Positions 1 to 9,861 of a stretch of 64,000 bases of DNA are shown here, piece after piece. The stretch covers positions 3,537,087-3,601,086 of the forward strand of contig OX442314.1 of assembly GCA_949358305.1 (NCBI GenBank), written 5' to 3'. Origin of the DNA: Strigamia acuminata. Its lineage: Eukaryota > Arthropoda > Chilopoda > Geophilomorpha > Linotaeniidae. The position numbers and the translations under genes are program-made. Each line of letters opens with the position of its first letter. Position 1 is the first letter of the stretch. The notes below the pieces were generated by a model. The model was not told the origin of the DNA. It made no database searches and saw nothing but the letters and a program-made list of their open reading frames with translations.

Positions 1-2
1 GT

Positions 3-1421
3 ACCGTACAAGATCAAGCTAGTAAGCTAACGGGGCAAGGCGAAGGAATTGATACGAAGGATATTGATAAACTCAAAAATGATATTGCCTATGCTACTAT
101 AAAATATGGAACGTTGGAACAAGATTTGATTAAGAAAATTAAAGAATTAGAAGCGAACATTAAGATATTAGTAGATAATGCGACTGCTTCCGGTGGTGTA
201 GAAGTTGACGAAAAACAAATAAGCGCATTAGAAATCAAAATCAAAGACTTGATAAATGACGTTAAATCCGAGTTGGAATCTGCGATCGAAGATTTAAAGA
301 CTGGGTTGGAGACGTTGACTAATAGCTTAATCCAGAATAAAACCGATTATGATACAAAAATAAACGAAGCATTGGATGAAGTAGAAACCAAAATCCAGAA
401 CTTAGACGTGGACAAAATCAGAACCAACATCGAGGCATCAAATGACAAGATAAAACAAGCACAGGATGATATAAAAAAGTTAGAAAAAAGTGTGGAAAAT
501 GAGGTTAAAGCCTTGGAAACCAAAATCAAAGCTTTACCCGCAAAATTTGGTGTTAGTAGCGAAAGTACGGAAGACTTAAAAACCAAAATTGAAGCGGCGA
601 AAGCGGAGCTAGACACAGTCAGTACTGCCATTCAAAAAGATCTGGACGAGACTAAACTTAAATTAAACGAGTACGTAGACGAAAATTCCGTAAAGTCAGA
701 TAAAATGCAAACGAGCGTCAACGAGGTTACCGATAAAATCAAATTAGCCAACGAACAAATAATAACGTTGCAGGAAAACATGTTGTCCATTTTGACATCC
801 GTTCAAGAAGAAATATCAAAAATTAGCGCAATTCCGAGCGTTGACGAATCAAGTTTTGCTCCCGCTGCTTTGGCCGGCACTGTCGATACGGTAGAAGCCA
901 CGTTAAATTCTAACATCGAAGCGAACAAAATAGAAGTTAATAAGAAATTGACGGAATTAGAAGACAAAATATCAAATCTAAATATTCCCGAAGTAGAAGA
1001 ACAGGCCGATTTAGTGCTAGGGTTCCTACATTCGCAACGGACCGATTGGTTTTTGAAGGTGTCCGAAGAATGGAAATTATTTGCACATAATGGGAAGTTT
1101 TATACTCCTCATTACGGGCATATAACGCGAATCAGTTTATTCATGTATGCTACTACAGCAGAATACACAGTAATACCTAACGAGTTTGAGTTTATCTTGT
1201 CTATTAACGGGCATGGTCGAACGTTCCATATTCCACGTACAGATGTTACAAAAACACCACGTAAAATGCCGGTATGTTTTAGAACGTACAATTTAGAGAA
1301 AAAAGTAGATTTTGATGATAACGATCACATTAGAATATCTACTGTCACCGATTGGAGTCCGGAAATAAAAGTTTACGCCCTCGTGTATTGCAGATTCGAT
1401 CGTAGTAAATGGGACGATTAA
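3..1421 (+). CDS. Partial coiled-coil protein with C-terminal globular domain (Polinton-like element)
   Basis: The frame is open to the left edge, so the true start lies outside the window; no upstream stop occurs from base 3. About 472 residues are visible. Residues 1 to about 335 are rich in Lys, Glu, Asp, Ile and Leu with heptad-like spacing and few Pro or Gly, which indicates a long coiled coil. The last 125 residues or so are richer in aromatic and beta-prone residues and look like a compact head domain. The layout resembles a trimeric fibre or a minor structural protein, but I recognise no named family. It ends 16 bases from the stop of the convergent DNA polymerase gene, as in compact Polinton or virus-like elements. 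Membership of the same element is inferred from this spacing. Function is unknown. Confidence 0.7.
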   Translation, partial: TVQDQASKLTGQGEGIDTKDIDKLKNDIAYATIKYGTLEQDLIKKIKELEANIKILVDNATASGGVEVDEKQISALEIKIKDLINDVKSELESAIEDLKTGLETLTNSLIQNKTDYDTKINEALDEVETKIQNLDVDKIRTNIEASNDKIKQAQDDIKKLEKSVENEVKALETKIKALPAKFGVSSESTEDLKTKIEAAKAELDTVSTAIQKDLDETKLKLNEYVDENSVKSDKMQTSVNEVTDKIKLANEQIITLQENMLSILTSVQEEISKISAIPSVDESSFAPAALAGTVDTVEATLNSNIEANKIEVNKKLTELEDKISNLNIPEVEEQADLVLGFLHSQRTDWFLKVSEEWKLFAHNGKFYTPHYGHITRISLFMYATTAEYTVIPNEFEFILSINGHGRTFHIPRTDVTKTPRKMPVCFRTYNLEKKVDFDDNDHIRISTVTDWSPEIKVYALVYCRFDRSKWDD

Positions 1422-1437
1422 ACTAACCATCGTCATA

Positions 1438-4400
1438 TTAATCCTCCGCCAAGCTTACGTATCCATAAGCCAAAGTATGAATACAATCATCTAATATCAC
1501 TCGTTTCTTGTCTTTCGCCGACAATGCCAATTTGTCCACCTTGACCGTTGTGAGATCGTGCAGTTTTGATTTGATCGTTTCAAATTTCAATCTGTGGGCC
1601 TCCCGTTCACCGAACAATATCTTCTTGTACGCCTCCAAGTCCAGCTCTTGCTCCACGACAGCCTTCTTTATGCCTTTACATCGCATGTTCGTTTTCCCGT
1701 TCACGTTATAAGCGTAACATTTGGCTCTTAGCCCTACAAACTCTTCTATCGGCTCGCCGGCAGTCTCGTCTTTGAAGCATCCTATGACACGCCTGTTTCT
1801 GCCATCGGGTGGGTGGTAATTAGACAGATCCATCACTTGTGGTATTTCTTCTCTGAAGAACGAGTAGACTGACGGAGCTTCTATTTCGTACATCAAACTA
1901 TCCGTATCTGTCATCAGCAATCTCAGCTTGTCTGAGAATTTTTTTTTCATGACGTTGTAATGAAAGTCGTAGAGCAAGCATTTAGACAAGTCCAGGATAG
2001 TTAAACCGCTGTAAATAGGTTTGTCTAACGTCAATTCCAGCTTTCGCCGTTCAACCAACACCAGTTTTTTGTTTAATTTTTTTTTTCCTTTGAAACCGAC
2101 GTGGTTGACGTGAGTATTCAAGTCTTTTGCATTGTTTACCAGATAAAATTGTCTATATTTCCTCACGTCCTGCAAGGTTTTTCCAAAGACCGAATTGTTA
2201 GCTAATTTCGCCAATTCCTGCTCAAAATCACTGGTAGCTGACTTCCGTTTCTCAATATTCAATTTGATATACTTGGCCAGCCACGGTTTTTGCTCAAACG
2301 TCAGCACTCTTTTTATTTTCATCAACGTCATGCCCAGGGACAAGTACAATTGCAGAGCTCTGTAATGCAGAATGTAATTACAACGAGCTTGCAAATGCGG
2401 GATTAATCTGGGAGAAGTGTCATCCCCAGAACGTATCATTTCCGGAGCCAAAGGCAAACAATTGTGGGACGAATGCAGTTCTTGCGGATATCCCAAATCC
2501 ACTTCCAAGATGCATCCCATCGTATCGTTCTCTCCCATTTTTAAAATCCGTTCTTGTGACCATTCGGCTACATTATCGTCGAAGGCAAACTTGCCAACTG
2601 GTAGCGGTTTGCTCATTGCCCAGGAATACATGGAATTCGCATCCAAATAGACGATGTAACTCTCTGGTTTCTCGCAATCGTATCCCGATGCCAGAAGAGG
2701 ATTATTGGCTTTGGCGTAGCGTTGACTGATAGTGGCAACACCGCCTCTTATTCCTTGTTCGACAAACATGTACATATCTGGATCAGACAGAAGCTCCAAT
2801 TTAACTTCGGTGATGAGCAGCGCAGCGTCCCAAGAAAGACTTGGAAACGTGATGTAATGACAGGGGTCTAGCTTGTAATGATTTAAACACATTTTTCTGA
2901 ACTGTTCGAATATATCCGCCAACAACAGAGTGTCGGTCTTCAGATACAAATCGTGATATTCGCCCATGTTTTTAATTCCGAACGTTTTCCAAACTAACTG
3001 GGCATATTGGTATTCGTCGTCGGTTATGTTCTCAAATTCTTCTTTCGGCGGAAGTTTATCTTCTTGAAATTTTGACCAACCGGTCATATATCTGTAAGGG
3101 TACACTCCTTTCCTCAACAGAAGATCAATTTCCTCGCCTTTAAACTCGCTTCGAAAGACAGCGAACTGCGACTTCTCTAGATTTTTTGCCAAATTGGATA
3201 AACTGCTCGCGAGAAATTGGAAACTATCCATGAATTTTAACGTTACGACCTGTTTTGGATCATCACCGGTCTTGATTTTCAACGTGAACGATTTGTATAA
3301 TTCCGAGTTTTCGGCGATCATCGTCACTTTTTCTGACGCGACGGTCAAATGCGGCAATATTAGATGAAAATCATACTTTTTTCCATTATGGAAAATTATA
3401 GGCACAGATTTCCGCCAATGGTAGTTGAGGTTACAATTAGCGTGTGCGGCCCCACGAAACTTCCCGGTGAAATGGTTATGATCCAAGACTTTTGTCAAGC
3501 CTTTTAATTCTTCCAAGAATTCATCACCGCATAAGTAACACGTTGTTGCATTTCTATAAGCGATCCATTGAAGCGAAGTCATCGTTTTGGAATTGAATTG
3601 TTTATGTTCCAATTCGGAAAATTGCTGAACCACGGCTTTAATTTCCGCACGCAACGATTGCAAAAAATGATCGACGGCATCCGGACCTCTATACAGCTGT
3701 AACGGTCTGGAATAAGCTTCGTTCTCAGTGCACACTACTTTAAACGAATAACCGCACGGCTCGTGAGAATTAATGATGATCGAATGTAAAGTGGGTTCGC
3801 TCTCCGCATCAGGTACTAAGAATGCCTCGAAATCGGCGTAACAAACGTACGGTAAAGGATATTTTTTTTTCTCACTTTTGAACGTACAGATAGCTCCTTC
3901 GTCGGGACATTTAGTGCTGCAGGCTTTATATTTCCCGCAGTATCGTTTATGCCTAACGAGCACTATGGCACTGGAAAACCCGTTCATACAGTTCATGCAA
4001 TAATACCGCTTATGTTTATTGCCGGCGCTCAAGAGTCGCGAGAAATCCCTGATCCACATGTAATGATTTTGTTTCTTCAGTAGGTTAATAGTGATAAGGC
4101 GGTTCGTCAGAATATCTACTTTAATCGGAACAATGCGGGACTTGGGCAGCAACTCGAATACATTAATGTTCAAACTTACATTCTGTCTTTCGAACGTAAG
4201 CACTTCTTTCGGCCCCACGGGAAAAACTAGCCCTTCGAGATTGAGTTTATTCATAAACTGTTCGTAATAATCCGCTCTGCAAACATGAACGGGGGCTGGA
4301 TACAAGGCAGCTAATACAGACCATAAAAAACTTTTTTGATCCGAGTTCTGGACATTTACAACGGCCTTTTTTTTCTGCAGACATTCGTCCAGTTCCTGAT

Positions 4401-5454
4401 ACGACGATTTTTCGGGAACGGAGTGGAATATCGACGCATGTTTGTCTCTTCCCACGCAGCTCTTGAATTGGTTATCGCAGTAGTGACACGGAAAATAACC
4501 CAGCAACCGTTTTGGATCCCTCACAAGTCCGTAGCTATTCTTTCCGTAGAAGAATAGATCTACGTGATGTTTCCTGTTTCTGTGAACGGTAACGTATCTT
4601 TCCACGCGATCGCCATTGCAATAATAAATAGTTACTTCGATATCGGGATTCTGCGACTGGAATTTTTCTAGGTTTCTGTAAGGCAGCGGAAATTCTAAGC
4701 CTTGCAAGTTCAATTCGTGCTCATACTTCAAGTAATTAGATATGCGTTCGGCATTAATAGCTACCGGATGTAAAGATGCAAGAATGGCCCAAACAAAAGA
4801 CTTTCGCAAATCCATTTTAAAAGTCAAAACCGCTTTCTTATTGCGAATGACGGCCGATAAATCAATATTCGAACCCAATGGAAAGAAGATGGCATCTTTG
4901 CCCCATTCACCTTTCTGTTTTAAAATATCAAAATCAATTTTAAGAGCCTCTACACATACTAAACAGAAGTAGTCGTGAGTTTCTACATATTCAGCACTTT
5001 CTTCGGCCAGTTGCCTCGCAGCCAAATCCAAAATTGGATCAACATCATCCGTTAACATCACGAACGGCCCGGCCCGGTACCAAAAAAGAGCTGGCGACAA
5101 TTTCACGGAATGCCGATATCTCAATTGCATCATAACACTCACTTTGCACGAATTCATGTCGGCTGCAACTTCCGCCACCAAAGCACGGATATTTGGAGCG
5201 GCATCTTTAATCACATCTTCTATTTCACAAATCCTTTCATCGAAATTGACCATGTACTCGCGCGATTGTCCATTAAAGATACCTTTATGAAGATAATACG
5301 GAACTGAGATAATCTTCTCAAAATCTTTATATTCGCCGCATTTCTTCAAAAGTTGATCCAAACCGACATTAAACTTGAAAGCCCTAGATAAATCGCCCCT
5401 TTTTCTTTTTCCTTTTAAAAACTCGACACATTTTCTGAATTTGTATCTATTCAT
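1438..5454 (-). CDS. Protein-primed family-B DNA polymerase, Polinton/Maverick-like
   Basis: The first ATG is at 5454; an in-frame stop lies six codons upstream of it. The intact product has 1,338 residues. Exonuclease motifs: Exo I YADFEAF (about residue 541), Exo II HNGKKYDFHL (about 690), Exo III KTDTLLLAD (about 841). Polymerase motifs: A DANSMYSW (about 938), B NNSVFGK (about 1089), C TDTDS (about 1183). Between Exo I and Exo II sits a CxxC...DHNHFTG...RG...CN motif like an endonuclease VII/HNH zinc fold (about 638-671). The N-terminal 500 residues contain two related modules, each with a SFxW...LNL.GL.FP core and each followed by a C2H2-like finger (about 323-344 and 483-505). This architecture is known from arthropod Polinton-like elements, where the enzyme replicates the linear element. 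No frameshift was seen, so the gene may be recently active. Integrase, ATPase and capsid genes would lie left of the window. Confidence 0.88.
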   Translation of the reverse strand: MNRYKFRKCVEFLKGKRKRGDLSRAFKFNVGLDQLLKKCGEYKDFEKIISVPYYLHKGIFNGQSREYMVNFDERICEIEDVIKDAAPNIRALVAEVAADMNSCKVSVMMQLRYRHSVKLSPALFWYRAGPFVMLTDDVDPILDLAARQLAEESAEYVETHDYFCLVCVEALKIDFDILKQKGEWGKDAIFFPLGSNIDLSAVIRNKKAVLTFKMDLRKSFVWAILASLHPVAINAERISNYLKYEHELNLQGLEFPLPYRNLEKFQSQNPDIEVTIYYCNGDRVERYVTVHRNRKHHVDLFFYGKNSYGLVRDPKRLLGYFPCHYCDNQFKSCVGRDKHASIFHSVPEKSSYQELDECLQKKKAVVNVQNSDQKSFLWSVLAALYPAPVHVCRADYYEQFMNKLNLEGLVFPVGPKEVLTFERQNVSLNINVFELLPKSRIVPIKVDILTNRLITINLLKKQNHYMWIRDFSRLLSAGNKHKRYYCMNCMNGFSSAIVLVRHKRYCGKYKACSTKCPDEGAICTFKSEKKKYPLPYVCYADFEAFLVPDAESEPTLHSIIINSHEPCGYSFKVVCTENEAYSRPLQLYRGPDAVDHFLQSLRAEIKAVVQQFSELEHKQFNSKTMTSLQWIAYRNATTCYLCGDEFLEELKGLTKVLDHNHFTGKFRGAAHANCNLNYHWRKSVPIIFHNGKKYDFHLILPHLTVASEKVTMIAENSELYKSFTLKIKTGDDPKQVVTLKFMDSFQFLASSLSNLAKNLEKSQFAVFRSEFKGEEIDLLLRKGVYPYRYMTGWSKFQEDKLPPKEEFENITDDEYQYAQLVWKTFGIKNMGEYHDLYLKTDTLLLADIFEQFRKMCLNHYKLDPCHYITFPSLSWDAALLITEVKLELLSDPDMYMFVEQGIRGGVATISQRYAKANNPLLASGYDCEKPESYIVYLDANSMYSWAMSKPLPVGKFAFDDNVAEWSQERILKMGENDTMGCILEVDLGYPQELHSSHNCLPLAPEMIRSGDDTSPRLIPHLQARCNYILHYRALQLYLSLGMTLMKIKRVLTFEQKPWLAKYIKLNIEKRKSATSDFEQELAKLANNSVFGKTLQDVRKYRQFYLVNNAKDLNTHVNHVGFKGKKKLNKKLVLVERRKLELTLDKPIYSGLTILDLSKCLLYDFHYNVMKKKFSDKLRLLMTDTDSLMYEIEAPSVYSFFREEIPQVMDLSNYHPPDGRNRRVIGCFKDETAGEPIEEFVGLRAKCYAYNVNGKTNMRCKGIKKAVVEQELDLEAYKKILFGEREAHRLKFETIKSKLHDLTTVKVDKLALSAKDKKRVILDDCIHTLAYGYVSLAED

Positions 5455-5486
5455 TCTGAGCACAGAATGAATCTAAATCATTATTC

Positions 5487-5498
5487 TTTTTTATATAA
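5487..5498 (-). promoter_or_regulatory. TATA-like box upstream of the DNA polymerase gene
   Basis: On the minus strand this reads TATATAAAAAAG, about 33-44 bases upstream of the ATG at 5454. The spacing would leave a very short leader. The surroundings are AT-rich, so a chance match is possible. Confidence 0.3.
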
Positions 5499-5589
5499 AA
5501 GAAAAATAAATTTTAAAAAAAAAGGAAAATTGATTAAGAATGAAACATACTTTTAGGAATTTTTTTATTTATTAATTAATTAATTAATG

Positions 5590-5858
5590 AATTGAATTAC
5601 ACATTTAGCATTTTCTATTAAATATTTACAAATAAATGAATTACTTGTAAATTAATTGAATTACACATTTAGCATTTTCTATTAAATATTTACAAATAAA
5701 TGAATTACTTGTAAATTAATTGAATTACACATTTAGCATTTTCTATTAAATATTTACAAATAAATGAATTACTTGTAAATTAATTGAATTACACATTTAA
5801 GATTTTTTATTAAATATTTACAAATAAATGAATTACTTGTAAATGAATTGAATTACTT
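5590..5858. repeat. 64-bp tandem repeat, about 4 copies
   Basis: A 64-bp AT-rich unit (beginning AATTGAATTACACATTTAGC) starts at 5590, 5654, 5718 and 5782, and a fifth partial copy decays after 5846. The first three copies look identical; the fourth has a few substitutions. It lies just outside the polymerase gene, so it may be part of the subterminal repeat zone or terminal inverted repeat of the Polinton-like element. The opposite terminus is outside the window. Confidence 0.85.
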
Positions 5859-6150
5859 GTAGTTATTTATTTTAATTAATTAAATTAATATAATTTATTA
5901 GTTATTTATTTATTTATAAATTAAATAAATTAATATAATTTATTTATTTATTTATTTAAAAATTGAAGGGTAAGCATCATTTTTTTATGCTCCTGAAATC
6001 CATCTGAGTCTTTTCTTTCTTTGTTTTTCATTCATCCATCTTCATACCATCGGGCCATTTCCTCCTTCATCCCTTTAAATCCCTCCTTGAGGTAGAAATG
6101 AAGAATTGCATCTTAAATGCGTATTCATAGATCTCATATTTTACTACAAC
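5859..6150. other. AT-rich noncoding stretch left of the array
   Basis: Bases 5859-5965 are TTAATTAA/TTTATT-rich simple sequence. Bases 5966-6150 have a more balanced composition without an open frame, repeat or recognisable element. Sequence homologous to the ABCA array begins abruptly at 6151. Confidence 0.6.
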
Positions 6151-6446
6151 ATACACCATGGTGTTATGTTCAAATTTTTATAAAAAGATTTAGAACGTAC
6201 AGTATATGCATCCAAAATGTGCACTGGATAAAGTTAATTTTACATATTAGACATAACACATTTATTTATTGAAGGTGTGTTGTGCAGTACTGCCAACAGA
6301 GTTGTTTAGAAATGTGTGAATTCAAGTTAGTTAGTGTTAGGTTAGGTTTTTACTTTTATAACAAACTTACATGATATTGAATGAATATAAGACCATGATG
6401 TTAAATTCGAATACAACACCATGGTCTTATTTTCGGTCGAAGATGG
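6151..6446. mobile_element. TA-flanked MITE, left-truncated at the array edge
   Basis: This is the right 296 bp of the 461-bp element that is complete at 34317-34777. It keeps the right terminal inverted repeat (ending GAAGATGG, then TA) but its left third is missing and replaced by unrelated DNA. Confidence 0.8.
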
Positions 6447-7050
6447 TAGGCAAAACAAGCAATAAAAAACTAAACCTTTGTTTACCTACCAAAAAAAAAC
6501 CAAACTATGCTAACATTGTTTGATTGATTAAAAGTGGAAAAAGCTTACTTTGCAAATTATAAAATAAATAAAATCCATCATTCTAATCACTTTTTAAACT
6601 AAAATACATTGAAAATAAACAGAACTACTTTTCCGCATTGTAGAGCACAGACCACAGTTAGGCGTAAACTGGCTTAGCCAATAGGAATTAGGAAAACGTT
6701 GTGGTGGTTTTGAGGAAAGGCACAGTTCCTAGGACCTACAAACTAGCAGAGATTCAGGAGGCATCCATAAAAAATTGTAATACATGTGCGGTAAAAATTT
6801 CAGACAAATGCTTCTAAAAATCAAAGTGCCTAGAATCTACGAAGGTCTTAAAGTGGCCCTGGGAGTGTGCGCCTGCCTCTCTCATCCTGAGAGAAAGCTT
6901 ACTTGCTCAACATTCTTGCCAGTGGGAATCAGCGTTGACAGACGATCAGCCGCAATTAAGTCGATAAACATTACTGCCAACTTAACAGGTGCACTCTTTG
7001 CTTTATTCTATGGAAAATCAATCTCACCTTAGTCAAACGGCTCACCTTAA
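6447..7050. other. Unassigned intron stretch with an 82-codon open frame
   Basis: This lies in the ABCA intron between the two TMD2 exons. A plus-strand ATG frame at 6784-7032 encodes 82 residues with several Cys and a hydrophobic end. It resembles no family I know, and the flanking bases could be a decayed transposon coding piece. Copies are at 34778-35381, 48920-49523 and 63062-63665. Confidence 0.5.
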
Positions 7051-7493
7051 AGGTAGGTTCACACTTGTGTTCACACTAGACCCAACGCAAGAAAACTGAC
7101 GCAACGCAAGCTGCTTGCGTGCAAAATTCTTGACATTGAAGCCAATTCCTGCTTTAACTCCAAGTTGAAGTAAACGACGCAACGCAAGAAAAGGTCTTGC
7201 AGCCAACCAATCACGATCAACACCAATCACGATCGACTCATCGATTCACGTCTGGTTGGCGAGACTTTGCCACATCCAAGCAAGCTGCTATTTTCGGATT
7301 CTGGAACTAGTTCTAGAACTAGATCCAATTCCAGGTTTCATTGAAACCATCTGATCGGCCAGACGCAACATCAATTGTTTCAGCTCTGTCTAAACGTGCC
7401 ATACAGTGTGAACAGACTCTGCATTGCATTTGATTAATTTTTCCTTGCATTGCTTTGCATCGCCCCTAGTGTGAACACAAGTGTGAACCTAGC
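7051..7493. mobile_element. TTAA-flanked MITE (piggyBac-like), 443 bp
   Basis: A perfect 26-bp inverted repeat (7054-7079 against 7466-7491; starts TAGGTTCACACTTGTGTTCA) closes a noncoding element directly flanked by TTAA at 7047-7050 and 7494-7497. TTAA target duplication is the hallmark of piggyBac-type transposition, so a non-autonomous piggyBac-like origin is inferred. The interior has repeated GACGCAACGCAAG-type words and no transposase. Confidence 0.75.
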
Positions 7494-7498
7494 TTAAC

Positions 7499-7559
7499 CC
7501 AGTGGTTCTTAACCTTTTTGGAGAGTCCAGCACCCCCTTGGATGCATAAAAACCACTGG
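7499..7559. mobile_element. hAT-like 61-bp remnant
   Basis: The stretch begins CCAGTGGTTCTTAACCTTTT and ends AACCACTGG, giving 9-bp inverted ends. CAGTGGTTCT(C/T)AA is a common terminus of hAT-superfamily elements. It looks like an extreme internal deletion derivative placed next to the TTAA MITE. Confidence 0.5.
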
Positions 7560-8477
7560 CCTACTCCTTTCCTAAATACAATAATATTTCCTTTAAAAAT
7601 TGAAACTAAATAAGACGTTACCAGTTTTCTCTCCGCCAGTGAACGTCCCCGTCTGGTCTACGGTGGAAAAAAGTATCATGAGCAAAACGGAGCAAACAAT
7701 GTGCGTAGCATAATCCCAAACGAAAGAAGCGGCCCAGAAAACAGCGCCGTCGACGCCGGTCATGAGTTGCAGATGTTTGGACTTGGTGGCCCGCTCGTGG
7801 ATCGGAAACACGATGAACGACGAAGAGAGAAACGAAAGCCCGACCGGCACAAACACGCCCAGCATGATCGACTTCACCATCTGTATGATGGCGGCGATGG
7901 GGAAGTTGCTCTTCTGGTCCGTCTCCAAAGGCGCGTTCTCGACGACCAACGACACGTTTTCCGTCTTGTTGTAATGTCTCGCCATCGCGTTGTGCAACAA
8001 ATTGAGCGCTAGCGGTTCGGTGTGGTAGAAGAGCCCGTTGTACCACAAGTTCATCTTGGTTTTGTCGCCGGACTCGCTGAAATTGGCTCCGACGATGTAT
8101 TTGTTGGAATAATCGATGAAGTGCTTCTGGCTGAGTTCCTTCAGGTAGTCCATGGCGTCGCCGCTGACGTTGACGAACGTGGTGTCTGTCGGGAACGAGG
8201 AATGGTAATAGTATTCGTAATCTTCGTTGAGGTTTTTTTGGAAAACCGTGGTGGCGCCGTACTGCGATATGTCCATGGTTAATGCGGGTAAGGAGGTGGG
8301 AGTTAAATCCAGTCTGTTGTTGACTATCAGGACGGTTGTTATCATTATGACTGGTAAAAGAATCTGTTGAAATAGAATAAGTTAAATTATATGAATTGTT
8401 GAATTATAATTTCATATAATATTCATATATATTTCAATATATGTCAATTATATTGAAATTGTTGAAATAATAATAAT

Positions 8478-8658
8478 ATTGTTGAAATTGTATTTTTTAT
8501 TGGTGAAATTGTATTTTTTATTGTTGAAATTGTATTTTTTATTGTTGAAATTGTATTTTTTATTGTTGAAATTGTATTTTTTATTGTTAAAATTGTATAT
8601 TTTATTGTTGAAATTGTATTTTTTATTGTTAAAATTTTATTTTTTATTGTTGAAATTG
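8478..8658. repeat. 21-bp minisatellite, unit 1
   Basis: About 8.5 copies of a 21-bp unit (ATTGTTGAAATTGTA followed by a T run) with single-base variants, in the intron upstream of exon 7622-8363. It abuts the 30-bp minisatellite at 8659. Confidence 0.85.
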
Positions 8659-9059
8659 AAATCGCCAATTTGGCACAAAATCTTTTAAAAATCGCCAATT
8701 TGGGACAAAATCCTTTAAAATCGCCAATTTGAGACAAAATCTTTTAAAAATCGCCAATTTGGGACAAAATCTTTTAAAAATCGCCAATTTGGGACAAAAT
8801 CTTTTAAAAATCGCCAATTTGGGACAAAATCTTTTAAAAATCGCCAATTTGGGACAAAATCTTTTAAAAATCGCCAATTTGGGACAAAATCTTTTAAAAA
8901 TCGCCAATTTGGGACAAAATCTTTTAAAAATCGCCAATTTGGGACAAAATCTTTTAAAAATCGCCAATTTAGCACAAAATCTTTTAAAAATCGCCAATTT
9001 AGGACAAAATCTTTTAAAAATCACCAATTTGGGACAAAATCTTTTAAAAATCGCCAATT
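8659..9059. repeat. 30-bp minisatellite, about 13 copies, unit 1
   Basis: A 30-bp unit with core AATCGCCAATTTGGGACAAA repeats about 13 times with few variants. The period is a multiple of three, so long open frames exist on both strands by construction. It lies between exons 9134-9264 and 7622-8363, so it is intronic. The last copy ends close to the splice donor of exon 9134-9264, which shares the word ATCGCCAATTT. Confidence 0.92.
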
Positions 9060-9861
9060 GGGAGCTCGTCTATGCAGTCCCCATTTAATGGTTATGCCCA
9101 TCTTCGATTTGATCATCGCCAATTTTTTCTTACTTGAGCTAACAGCAAGACCCAACGGCGTTTCGAATAATACCATCGTTTCAAGAGCAACGCCGTAAAC
9201 GGTTGCATCCACGAATTAAAACCCGTTGATCGTTGGATGCCGCTCACTCCGTTTCCAACTGCAACTGCAAAAATCAAATTTAAAAAAACAACACTTTATT
9301 TATTATTATTTTTTACAATATATTTACCATAATTACCAGTATAATGAAGTAAATTAGCGTTCGATTGATTTTGCTGGATCACGCCGTTGTTGACGCTGCT
9401 GCCGCTGCTTTCCTTGACGCTTTCGCCAACCTTGAGAAAAACTTCTTCCATCGTGGTGACGCAAATGCCGAAGTTATTCATGCCGAGTTTTGGCGCGTTT
9501 GATTCGAGGTGCTTAAACATGTCGGCGAATGTGTTCGAGGATTCCGAAGGAAGGATGAGACTTAGTTCGGTCGCGTTGTCGGATTTGATCACGACTCCCG
9601 GAACGTGTTGCTGCACCAACGCGCAAATGCGGTTTACATCGCAATGGTCGGCTTTGCTGATATTCAAATGGTATCCGGCACCTAGAAATTAATCGTTTGG
9701 AAAATGTAATGGCATTTTTAAACGTGTGCTAAATAAACATGGAAAACCATTAAAAAGTACTGAATAAATGTTGACAAATGTTGAATAAATATCGAAGTGT
9801 GTTGGATAAATTTTGAGAAATGAAAAATAAATGGTGGGAAACGTAGAATAAACGTTAAGAA

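Noticed and set aside
6100-6150. Left third of the ACACCATGGTGT MITE before the array edge
   Set aside because: No similarity to 34317-34481 was found, so recombination between two complete MITE copies does not explain the edge.
6784-7032. 82-codon plus-strand frame as a gene
   Set aside because: No family resemblance, intronic position, and one of four copies already has an amino-acid change. Kept only as an unassigned stretch.
7618-8282. Frames of 70-142 codons on both strands over the TMD2 exon
   Set aside because: They are shadows of the conserved ABCA exon 7622-8363.
8659-9059. CRISPR-like regular array
   Set aside because: Repeats are contiguous without unique spacers and the DNA is eukaryotic.
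8659-9088. Long open frames on both strands encoding 10-residue repeats
   Set aside because: The 30-bp repeat period keeps frames open by chance. The region is bounded by ABCA splice sites and is intronic.
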